This document shows positions 13,465-22,702 of a stretch of 64,000 bases of DNA, in pieces. The notes under the pieces were generated by a model, which was not told where the DNA came from, made no database searches, and saw nothing but the letters and a program-made list of their open reading frames with translations. This stretch comes from Paragonimus skrjabini miyazakii. Lineage: Eukaryota > Platyhelminthes > Trematoda > Plagiorchiida > Troglotrematidae. The stretch is taken from NCBI GenBank assembly GCA_014338405.1, contig JTDE01022242.1:1-64000 (forward strand). The letters run 5' to 3'. The first letter of the stretch is position 1; each line of letters starts with the position of its first letter. Position numbers and translations under genes: made by a program.

Positions 13465-13533
13465 AAAAGCAAACTCGTTGTTGTTTCTGAAACTAAAGAC
13501 ACCCAGATTATCAGACGGCTACATTCAACCTCG
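13465..13533 (+). CDS. candidate small exon (phase 0/0)
   Basis: A strong acceptor, TTCTCTTTCCAG, ends at 13464. It is followed by 23 codons beginning KSKLVVVSETKDTQIIRRLH and a CCTCG|GTAACA donor. Both borders are phase 0, compatible with the exit of the exon at 117-1049. The open frame continues past the donor to 13711. No family is recognised. Confidence 0.3.
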
Positions 13534-16500
13534 GTAACAACTAAGCAAGTTTCTTTTCCCAAACGATTTTACTTTTGCAACCGGGTTTTTCCTTCGTTAA
13601 CCAGAAATGCCATCTTCATTATTCTATACGAGACTGCTTTTGAACAACAGCAGCTATCTTACGTTATTTACACTGTGCAAGCCCGTCGAGGTTCATGTTT
13701 ATCAATGACTTGAGAAAACGCTGATATGACTGCTTCGTTTCTTTGTACCGTGCACGTCAGGATCTGTAATAACTATCAAGTTGGATCATTTCACCTGTTT
13801 TGTGATATCTCCGGACCTCAGATATTTCCCAGCGAGCGATAAACTTCTTAAGCTGATTTCAGCTGGATATAGTTTAAACCGTGAAGTGAACATTCGGGGT
13901 GCCAGAACCGATCACTATTGAAAACCGCCTAGTGCTGGCAAAAACTGAGCAAGGAGGTTGAAAAGTATTGCGCGTTCTAATTATAAATTTCATCTCACGA
14001 AAACAACACACAAGCGTACATATATACACAAGGATACACCAGTTGGTGACAGTCATATTAATTTGTATGATCAGAGCTACCGAAGGAATGTTTAAGATTC
14101 ACAATTTTAAAGCAAACCGTAGCAAGAAAGCTCACCGCTTGTTTCAACAAAACCAAACGTCAGTGTTCTAAGAGTTTACAATTTCCGAATTCAGGCTTAT
14201 TTATTTATTAAGAGTACAGTAATTTATAAATCTCATTTGACGTATAGCATCCATCGATCGGCTTGTATTATCTTACTGTTTTTGTATTCAACAATATCCA
14301 TTATTGAAACTGCTTCGGTCAAATCACAACCCTCTCCAATATTAATAATTCGTTTGTTTGCGGCACCACACAACAACTATCATCTTCTCTGTGAAAATAA
14401 ACTACTATTTAATTACTGCTTACTTGGCCATAGTAATCACTGCGATTGTTTAGCACTGAGCACTATGAGTTTCAAGACTATGGATATTCGAGGTGGATAT
14501 TGTAAACTATATCATACAAAAGTCACGTTGATCCGTTAATTTCTGTGTACGTGATAGGAACTACATTGAGAGTATATTGGGAGTACGTATGTTTGGCGTT
14601 ATAACTTCGCTAACTCATATCAGCCCCCTTGGAAATTATGCTCTGCAGTGTCAAAGGGGGTTAAGTTTAAAAAGACGAGCGAGTCCTTGTGGCAAAATTG
14701 GTTAATTTATTCCAAAGCGCGAGTTCGGCTTGAATCAGACTTTGGCTCAGATTAACATGATTTGGTTAAATTTCGGCAATTGCGTGATAAACAATCTAGT
14801 TGGGTTAGCCTGGTGACTTGATTACGAAATGCCAAGTGATTGCTAAACTCGTGGCACAGTCTCTGTTGTGTCTGTCCAGCTCGATGCGCCACTGATCCGA
14901 TGATCCACTTTAGTTACAGCTCACGCCAAAAGCCCATATTTGGTCTGTCTGAAAATTGCAAATGAAACGTTGGACAGCATGAGAGACCGAATGAATCGCT
15001 GTACAAACCATTGAGTCTGTAAAGTCCATTTGGCGTTATGATTGCAACATCCACCGTTCAACAGTTTGATACGTGATTCACAGCATAGGCTTTATCTTGT
15101 AACCTATCAGAGTCACCAATTGGTTTACTTTGTACAGTAACCGTAAATACCAATCGTTTCTGAAGCACCATTACCTTGTTTGGAGTTCGGTTCTGGAACT
15201 TGTTTTTGTAATAATTCAACTAAAAACACAAATATGAATGCAATGGTACTATCAAGGGAGAATGCTCAGATCGTTGGCTACTAATACCTTCACAATGCGT
15301 TTCTCCTCCGCGAGAGACACCACCTGTCTTGGCTGAATGGTATCTTGCTGTAGCCACGGTCTTAGCTACCAAAATTGTCACGGTAGATTTTTGTACAGAT
15401 TGAATAACCTAAAGTTTCTCGATGTCTTTGTGCTTATGGGTGTTCAGCATTCTGGCCTGGATCACTTATCATCCAGGCAGTTCACCAAGTTGTGAGGGTC
15501 TGGTGACGTCACTAAAAGAGAACATTCTTAATGAGCACATTTGTAAGTAGTCTCAAGTTGACCAACAGTCACTTCGAAGAAAATCTCTACAGTAACGACC
15601 ATGTTGTTGATGTGATGCAAAATTGAAACTGTTCGCCGAAAGAAAGGTAAGTAAAAATAGTTACTCCTAAACCTACCTCGATTGTCTTTATAGTGCAAAC
15701 TGTCAAACAGTAGTCACTATGGTCAGGCTAAACTCAAGCAATTTATTTGTTGTACTTCACCCAGTTATCTGTTTTCCATGTAAACAGTATCCTTTTCTGA
15801 TTATTTATGCCGTTTGCCACATAGATACTTTATGACTGAGATAAAACGTTTCAGCTATAACTATTCTATCATACCTATATGGTTTGCTTACTATAGAAGG
15901 TGCAAGCAGCAATCAGGTTCACTTTGCAAGCATCCCTGCTGTGACTGGAACGAATACATACCAATTTGTGCACTTCTTGTGTAAACGTGTAGATTCAGTG
16001 ACCTTCATTGTCAGTCTAAACAAAGATGCGCGTCAACTTCGTAATAAAATATAGTACGGGGTTTTGAAGGGTTGGTTGAGGAGATTATACTCTTGACCAT
16101 GCAAAATTGAGAGATTACAATAAATTTGAATAGCCAATCGATAAGCGAAACCAAAACTGATATGTATTAGTAAAAACATCATGTTCATAGAAAAACAATA
16201 GTGACGCATCAAATTCAAAGCTTGTGCAAAAGAGCTTCTGATTTGAAATGATGACAACTGGCTGTCCATAAATAGTGTTGAACAAGGAAAACGATCTGGT
16301 AACAATTAAAACTAATGATAAGGCTAACTAGTTAAAATTTAGCTAAAGTACACTTGTTGTTTGCCCCGGATTATCGTTCGGTCAGGTGTTCTGTAAAGCA
16401 TACCTATCTGCTCATGTCCATTTTCAACTCATGTATTATTCTGAACATTCCCTAGTAACATTTCATGGGCTGCGTCCGCCATAATAAACGTTTTCTTCTA

Positions 16501-16769
16501 ACTACTGTTGTCACTCATTTGCTACCATTAAAAAGGTATAAATATGTTTTTTTCATGTATCAGGTGCATGCAAACCAGCATAATGATACAATGTACAAAC
16601 TGTAAATAGGGACACATTATCCCAACCATTTTCGAGTATTGGATGACAGTTCTCATATTACTAGTGTATTATCTGTTTACTTAAATGAGGTTCATATTAA
16701 AATTAGAAAGTTGACTATCTACATCTGACACCCTCATTACTTAAACCTTCTGCAACATCCAGTACTACA

Positions 16770-16930
16770 CACACCAAGGAATCGAACCCACGACCTGTGA
16801 GTAAGTGGCGGGTTGTAGTCTAACCAATCATCAAATAGACCACATCGTCACCGTCACCGGGGCTGCAGGACGGTAGGTAGATTAGTTTCCTTAACCGTTG
16901 TGCTTCATTTTGCTCATAGGTTGAAATCTT
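16770..16930 (-). mobile_element. tRNA-derived SINE, left arm of an inverted pair
   Basis: The minus strand reads TGGTCTATTTGATGATTGG (A-box region, about 16841-16823), then GACTACAACCCGCC, then GTCGTGGGTTCGATTCC (B box, 16789-16778), spaced as in a tRNA. The sequence is related to the SINE at 17002-17300, but the hammerhead segment after the B box is missing or unrecognisable. Together with 17002-17150 it forms a long inverted repeat with a loop of about 70 bases. Confidence 0.65.
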
Positions 16931-17001
16931 TCAGCCCTTTTTGTGATTGGGGATGTGATGGATGCTGGTTCGTTTGTAGGCCAACCACAGAAACGACTAA
17001 G

Positions 17002-17300
17002 TGATTTCACCCTATGAGTGAACGGAAGCACAATGGCTAAAGAAACCAATTCACATACCATTCTTCAGCCCAGGTGACAGTGAAGCTGTGGTTTAATGGA
17101 GAAGTGCTTGGACTACAATCTGCCTCCTACGGATCGTGGGTTCGAGTCTCCGGCGTGCATGGTGCTGATGAGGCCCGACTAGGTCGAAACTGCTGTCCAC
17201 CACTTCGCTGACGGTCGATGGGATCAACCATCTGCAAAGTCTAGCAGTTTGACTTGAGGGTGGATGTTTGTTCTCCCCATAGATTTTCACCTTAACCGCC
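17002..17300 (+). mobile_element. tRNA-derived SINE with hammerhead ribozyme
   Basis: The tRNA-like head contains an A box, GTGGTTTAATGG (17088-17099), GGACTACAATCTGCC in the anticodon-arm position, and a B box, GGGTTCGAGTCTC (17138-17150). A complete hammerhead motif follows at 17151-17210. This order, tRNA head then hammerhead, is that of schistosome SM-alpha elements. The right end is uncertain, probably before CACCTTAACC at about 17290. Transcription by Pol III from the internal boxes is inferred from the family. The minus-strand open frame here is a shadow. Confidence 0.8.
17151..17210 (+). ncRNA. Hammerhead ribozyme, complete core
   Basis: Stem I pairs TGGTG (17160-17164) with CACCA (17198-17202) and continues beyond an internal loop as CGGCG (17151-17155) with CGCTG (17206-17210). 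The core CTGATGA is at 17165-17171. Stem II pairs GGCC (17172-17175) with GGTC (17182-17185) around CGACTA. GAA follows at 17186-17188, then stem III AC/GT (17189-17190 with 17195-17196) around TGCT. C17 is at 17197, so cleavage is predicted between 17197 and 17198. Every invariant core position is present, so it should self-cleave in RNA; this was not tested. Confidence 0.88.
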
Positions 17301-18744
17301 AATTTCTTTTAAGTTGTGGTTCGAGAATATCGTATTATCTGTTAGATCTGTGAAGCTTCTATAAACCCGTCAGTGAATTTATTGTCCTTCATCAGTTCAG
17401 AACATGCAATGAATTTGCACTCAGAATTTCATGGCATCCAACTCATCCTCATTCTCCCCAGATGTACGGACATATCCACAGTGGGCCGCCTAAAACGCGT
17501 AGTTTGCATGGGTCTGTTTTGATTGTAAATAAAAAGTATTTCCTGCTATACTGCATGCTGGTTGCTGGATTACGTATTATACTATCCTCCTACAACTCTG
17601 CATTGACTTCCAGCCTGTAGAAGATAAGCTTAAAGCCGTGCGATTTCGAGATCTTCCCAGCTAATTTACTTGCTTACAAGTAGGGCTACGAGAATAGTTC
17701 AATCTTGTTCAAAATAGTGGACTACATTATATCGCCGGTAAAAGGTAATCAGTATGGCACTATTGAGGCTTTGTGACTACTAATAGCATTTTTCTTCACA
17801 TAATATATAGGTGTTAAAAATGTATGATTCAACCACTATCCACTGATTGCCCACTAATGGACAAAACAACCTGGCAATCTGGAAGATTTGTGCAGGTGGA
17901 ATCGTATTCAGCGCCAAGCACCTATTTAAAAGTCTGAATCCGCAGGTAGCAGCAACCGATTTAACAAATTTTCTGTTTGTTGTGTGAATAGGGTCCTTAG
18001 TATATTCCTGAGAACACACGGCTAATTGTATTCGACCTTGTGTACACACGAGCTCAAAATATTTAGTTCAGACTTTCGTCAGTTGACGTTATTTAGGAAT
18101 GAAGGAGTCCAGGTGCAGCCATAAAAAATTTTTAACCAACAAAAACCTTGTTTCATTTTTCTGTATAAGAACAAACAGAGTAGTTGCAAAACACGATATG
18201 GATTAATTTTAAACACGCGCACTTTCGTTTAAGTTGAAAACGTGCGACTAGCATGTGAAATTAAAAACAGTTTTTACATTAAGCCAATAGCTGAAGCTTT
18301 GATCCGGATCATAAACGGTAACTGCGGATAAACATGTAGCACTTAAAAACTAGTGATCATGTTTTACGACTTAATGTGTCACCTATCCACGATTAACTAA
18401 CTATATGTGTATCGTAAGCTTTCATGAAGGCAGAAAACCTCGATTTACTGCTAAACTTTGTGACTTGTGTTCGACAAATAAACTGCGATGATGACTGCAA
18501 TATTTCGTGCGTAATTCCTTTTCCATTGAATTACATACTGTACGTGACCATGCGCCTTGATACAGCATACAAACCAATTTTCCTGATAGACTGACTAACT
18601 GGATTAGTCTTGGTGGTAGATGACCTTGACTGTTGAGGACATTCAACTACTTCTATTTCACTTTAGAAAGATAACGCATCTTGTTTGATTAAATACGGGT
18701 TTTTTCACATGGAGTAAACATGATCTAAGTTCGCCAACTTCTAG
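17301..18744. other. Non-coding stretch
   Basis: Nothing specific is seen; open frames on the minus strand at 17780-18049 and 18422-18646 have no recognisable product. Confidence 0.4.
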
Positions 18745-19268
18745 ACTTTGTGGAACCTGAGGCAAAATTTAAGAGAATGCTATCTGGTTTTAGCTTGAGT
18801 AAACACAACAGCTACATAATTCCGTCACGTTTTCTCTTAACTTACAACCGGATCGCGACTGCTCTCAATCTTGATATTAAGTCTTTGGAGTTAGTCCAGA
18901 AGTCTTTGTACCTTGAAGACGTTAATGAAACCATTGACCATAACGCCAATCAGATAGCTATGGTTCGAAATGCATTCGCCATCTTACACTATCTGTGGGG
19001 CTCGTCCGATCCTAGACTTTCTCCGCGAAAGACTCAACTACCTCAGAAATAGTTTTATTGTATGGCTGAGGAACCTGACTCAGTGGCTGTAAGACTGTTC
19101 ACAATATTATTCTTGAAACACCAATGTCCCTTGAACATTAGTTGCATGTGGTGGAATCTCCACGCTGGTAATGACCAAGTTCATCGGCGTGGATCTCTTA
19201 CGGACAGAATCTACCGGCAAGTTAGTCAGATCACAGCGTATTGTTAGCCTCGATGGTTTGGGCACATT
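18745..19268 (+). pseudogene. RTE-like LINE reverse transcriptase, C-terminal fragment
   Basis: The translation matches in order the C-terminal part of the RTE-like reverse transcriptases of trematodes. FKRMLSGF stands where the family has KCK.LLQD; LELVQKSLYLEDV where it has ..V..F.YLGS; MVRNAFAILHYLWGSSDPRL where it has AR.AF.NLRHLWR...I.L; then, after an in-frame stop and a frame change, HQCPLNISCMWWNLHAGNDQ (family: DHRCLR.IAR..W..RVSN..VR) and RWFGHI just before the N gap. Internal stops (TAG at 19050-19052 and another near 19244) and frame changes show a dead copy. The first 100 codons are uninterrupted and could be mistaken for a host exon because a CTTCTAG acceptor-like site precedes them. 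The 5' part (catalytic domains) is absent. Confidence 0.75.
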
Positions 19269-19269
19269 T

Positions 19270-19369
19270 NNNNNNNNNNNNNNNNNNNNNNNNNNNNNNN
19301 NNNNNNNNNNNNNNNNNNNNNNNNNNNNNNNNNNNNNNNNNNNNNNNNNNNNNNNNNNNNNNNNNNNNN
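19270..19369. other. Assembly gap (100 N)
   Basis: One hundred N, the usual placeholder for a gap of unknown length; it truncates the RTE-like fragment. Confidence 0.99.
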
Positions 19370-20904
19370 CTTTGTATCATAGACAGATAGATTCAAAGAG
19401 AGCGAACATGTGGGTACAGCACCGTAACTATAGCCTACATGTAAAGAAGGACTGATACAGTAGTTTTGATAATCGATAACGAGAAGTAAGTGCATACAAA
19501 TAAGACTACATCAACACAGTTTTCGTCTTCCCGTTCACTGTTCACTTTTACTATCGAGCTTTTGTCCAAGAGCGTGTGATTTACAAAGTGAAAACACTAG
19601 GATGATACATCTGGGAAGGCAGGTGGATTCCCATCGCGCCACCGGAACGGAAACCACATAGACCTGATAGTTCACATTCTAGTAGACTTTTTTAAGCACA
19701 GTATGAATTTCGGTTGCCTGTGACGTTTCATAAATAGTTTGTTATAGAAATAGGGGACCTGACTACAGCAACTCTTGAACTGATGGCAATCACCAGACCA
19801 GCGTGTAATCTGTCTTTCTACATTCCAAGTCACTATGTCAGTAAACCCAGGTCGCCTCTGCGGTCATGGAGGACAGATCATGTACATTTGTTTACTGATA
19901 AACTCATCAAAGCAACTTTCGAAAAAGTACCTTCTCACTGGTCATCATAAACCGGAAGGGAAAAGGTAAGAGAGGAAAATATGACTAATTTTTTAACATG
20001 ATTATGTTAGTCACTTTTAAATTTTAAGAATGCTACCAAGAAATGACATTTTGTGGAAACAGAGAGTTGAAATGATTTGTTTTGTAAACGATAAGCTTTA
20101 TCATATGGCGCATACACAAAAAAAACAGGAAAGGTTATTTGTTGAAAAATATTTCAAAAAATGAAATCATTTTAAGTAGAAATCCATTAAGAAACCTTCA
20201 GCTGGATACGAACCAGAAAAACAAACAGTATGTATTGTCAAAATGGTCAATGTCATCATGTTGCTTTTCTTCACGTTACTGAATATGTTTCTGCCAGATG
20301 ACTCCAAGAACAAGGCTATGTCAGAACAGATAGCATCTGTCCTCTTGAGAGTTGAAAAAGATGGCTTGCTATTCAGAAAACATTTCTTTTCAGTTAAATT
20401 ATGTAGCTAATGATTAACTTATTCTAAACGGAAATATGCACACAGAAAAACTCACAGCTTTCCTACAAGGAAATCAGCAAAACTATACGGTGATTGGTAA
20501 TGGCAGACAGTTCATCACAGAAAAATAACTCAATAATTCTTTCACCATACTACGTTTGTAATCATTGTCATAAAACAATAATACAAACAACAATACGCAT
20601 CATCATTTCTCTGTTTGTTTGGTTCATAATATCGTATACTTTATAAACGGCCAAGTTCGATACATACGTCTTTAACTAGCTTACTACATTCATACGCGTG
20701 ATGTCTGATCTATGCTTGCGACAATTAAGACCATGTCCTCAAGGACTTTATTTGCTTCGGGATCACCATTAAAAATTCCCTTCCCTGACGAATTTTATGC
20801 CGCTTTGTATAAATAGTAGTCGATATCTTAACATTGAACTGTTCACAGTCATCTTTATCCGGTAGCTGCGTAGCATAATGATTGTAATTACCGCCTTGTC
20901 AGTT

Positions 20905-21045
20905 TTCATACAGATTGAACATCACCCACAATTCATCGCAACAGAAGCACTAGACTCGAGTTTCGCTCTCACCGCAGCCAGGCTGTTCATGAGGCAACCG
21001 TGTTTATCACTGCGCTATTGATTTCACATTAGACACGACCGAATT
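20905..21045 (-). mobile_element. Hammerhead SINE family 2, left copy of an inverted pair
   Basis: The minus strand reads ATAGCGCAGTGATAAACACGG (A-box region), GTTGCCTCATGAACAGC, then GAGAGCGAAACTCGAGTC|TAGTGCTTCTG, and ends GTGGGTGATGTTCAATCTG. Compared with the copy at 21250-21490, the B box and the 5' half of the hammerhead are deleted, as is a stretch after CTTCTG. The surviving hammerhead half keeps GAAA, the palindromic stem III ACTCGAGT and the cleavage-site C. Confidence 0.65.
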
Positions 21046-21249
21046 TTTCATACGTGAACGCTCAACCTAATGATCAAGTTGCCCGATCGTCTCTGAAGGA
21101 GGCACAGTAGCCGTCCTGTTAACTCCCATTCATTGCCCCTCGACTAGGACTTCTCTCTTAGTTTAAGTTACAGAAAGTATTAACTTGTTGAGCGGTATTT
21201 TGATTAATGGTCATTACTCACAAGCGAAAGTGGTTGAATGTTCACATAT

Positions 21250-21490
21250 GATAATTCGGTTGTGCCCAATGTGACATCAGTGGAGCAATTGTAAACACGG
21301 TTGCCTCATGAACAGCGTGGCCGGGGTTCTAGTCTCGGAATTGGCGAGGACATGCACTAATGACGAGCTCTAATGAGAGCAAAACTCGAGTCTAGTGCTT
21401 CTGCTGTTCGAAAGGGGCCGACCGGAAGGCTTATGGGAACACAACAGCTGTGATCAGTTGTGGGTGATGTTCTATCTATATGAAAATCAG
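21250..21490 (+). mobile_element. Hammerhead SINE family 2, full-length copy
   Basis: The head TCAGTGGAGCAATTGTAAACACGG is A-box-like, GGGGTTCTAGTCTCGG (about 21323-21338) is B-box-like, and a hammerhead follows at 21354-21398. The tail ends GTTGTGGGTGATGTTCTATC. The same tail and head appear inverted at 20905-21045, about 200 bases away. No coding sequence is present. Confidence 0.7.
21354..21398 (+). ncRNA. Hammerhead ribozyme, mutated core
   Basis: Stem I GCACTA (21354-21359) pairs perfectly with TAGTGC (21393-21398). The core reads ATGACGA (21360-21366), that is CUGANGA with C3 changed to A. Stem II GCTCT/AGAGC (21367-21371, 21376-21380) is perfect. The next bases are AAA, so G12 is changed to A. 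Stem III ACT/AGT (21384-21391) and C17 (21392) are intact. The two core changes predict loss of activity; the compensating stems identify it as a former ribozyme. Confidence 0.7.
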
Positions 21491-22541
21491 AACCCCGTAC
21501 TACTCATCAGTAATCTTGTCAGGTTTACCCAATTTAATTATCGGTAGCCTTTTTTGAACATCGCCTATCTTCGTCAGTTCACACCGGTTGGATGGAACGA
21601 ACAGACAATCAAGTTCTTCCTCTAGCTGCACCTTTTATCTCAAACATGTTGAGCTGCACTCAGACTACCTCAAACGACTCATACGGGTAGCTATGGCCCT
21701 GTGTTCCTATTGACTGACAACTTTATAGTTAGCCTGATAATGATTGTGCCCTGGTTCAACTTGTAGATTTTCGTTTATTAAGCGCAAGTCTAGTTGTGAG
21801 TGGAATAAATGTTTTTACGATAAGGAGATTTTTACTACAGTGGCTACCGTTCTAATGGACACAAATGCCTACTTTCATTCAACCATGGATTCGAACAGTG
21901 AAGGGTTCTTTTTTGTAGTGAACGTTTCGTTCGTTATAACGAACAGTAGCAGATGTTGGAATGCTAAAAGCGGATTGGAATTCTAGAATCAGGTTTGAAA
22001 ATTTATGTCCAAAACTTATATTACTACCTATAGCCTACAACATGAAGCGCATCGATAATTTTCGCATCACACAGACGTGTGAAATCAAAACATTACGTTC
22101 AATTCAAGCGACCTTGAATTTGCTAGTCTTACCACAAAGATCATCACAGTGTGGGCGACTATCAACTCCGTAAGACTGCCAGCACTTTCCATAAACTAAC
22201 ATACGTTTGTGTTTTCAATCCTAGGCGCTTTCGCAGCGCTAGTTCGTGTGTATGCAATTATACCATTTGTTTGTAAGCTCTATCAAGGAAATTGCCGGCC
22301 TGCTTGAGTGATATTCGTCGATAATACTCGGACAGTTTCTTAAGCGTCAATCTGTCGCTGGTTGCGTTGTACACTGATCTTATAATATGGACTGTGCATT
22401 AGTTCATATGAATAAATGATTTACAATGTGAGTCAGGTTAGACCAGATTTCGATCGGTCCCGATTATCCCCAACATATTTAAACATCAATTTGGTGTTAG
22501 CAGTAGCAAACACGCATTCAGGATTTGCTTCCACTTTCTAG

Positions 22542-22702
22542 CCTCTATGTTCGAAGTCTTGTGTATTTCCATACACTAATCACCAGCCCCATTAACACTG
22601 CTGTGAATGGTCTGAGTTGTCAACAGTTTACTGACCAGAAAAAAAGCAGACGACTAAAAATCTGCCAAATTGATTCAACCAATACGACCACGATGAAAAT
22701 TA
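22542..22702 (+). CDS. candidate exon (weak)
   Basis: A TTCCACTTTCTAG acceptor is followed by 161 bases open in one frame, including SCQQFTDQKKSRRLKICQID, to a weak ATTA|GTAATA donor. Entry needs two preceding bases; exit is phase 1, which fits the entry of the exon at 44237. The composition is plausible for coding DNA, but no homology is recognised. Confidence 0.22.

Larger units (their letters stand above)
9937..16769. other. AT-rich non-coding stretch with two exon-like pieces
   Basis: No firm gene. Exon-like pieces at 10960-11022 and 13465-13533 are listed separately. The other open frames (11426-11653, 14237-14539) lack splice context and protein-like composition. Confidence 0.4.

Noticed and set aside
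14237..14539. 100-codon open frame with a hydrophobic start resembling a signal peptide
   Set aside because: It lies in AT-rich DNA, with no promoter, splice or homology support; long chance frames are expected in 64 kb.
18750..19052. A 100-codon frame behind an acceptor-like CTTCTAG, first taken for a host exon
   Set aside because: Its order of motifs and the following HQC, WW, SN and RWFGHI blocks match the C-terminal part of RTE-like reverse transcriptases, so it is listed as a LINE fragment.
21504..21510. CTGATGA on the minus strand next to the family 2 SINE
   Set aside because: Followed by GTAGTACGGGG, without GAAA or stem III.
21929..21944. Perfect 16-bp palindrome GTTCGTTATAACGAAC
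   Set aside because: Striking but isolated, not linked to a gene or element; one such site is not surprising in a window of this size.
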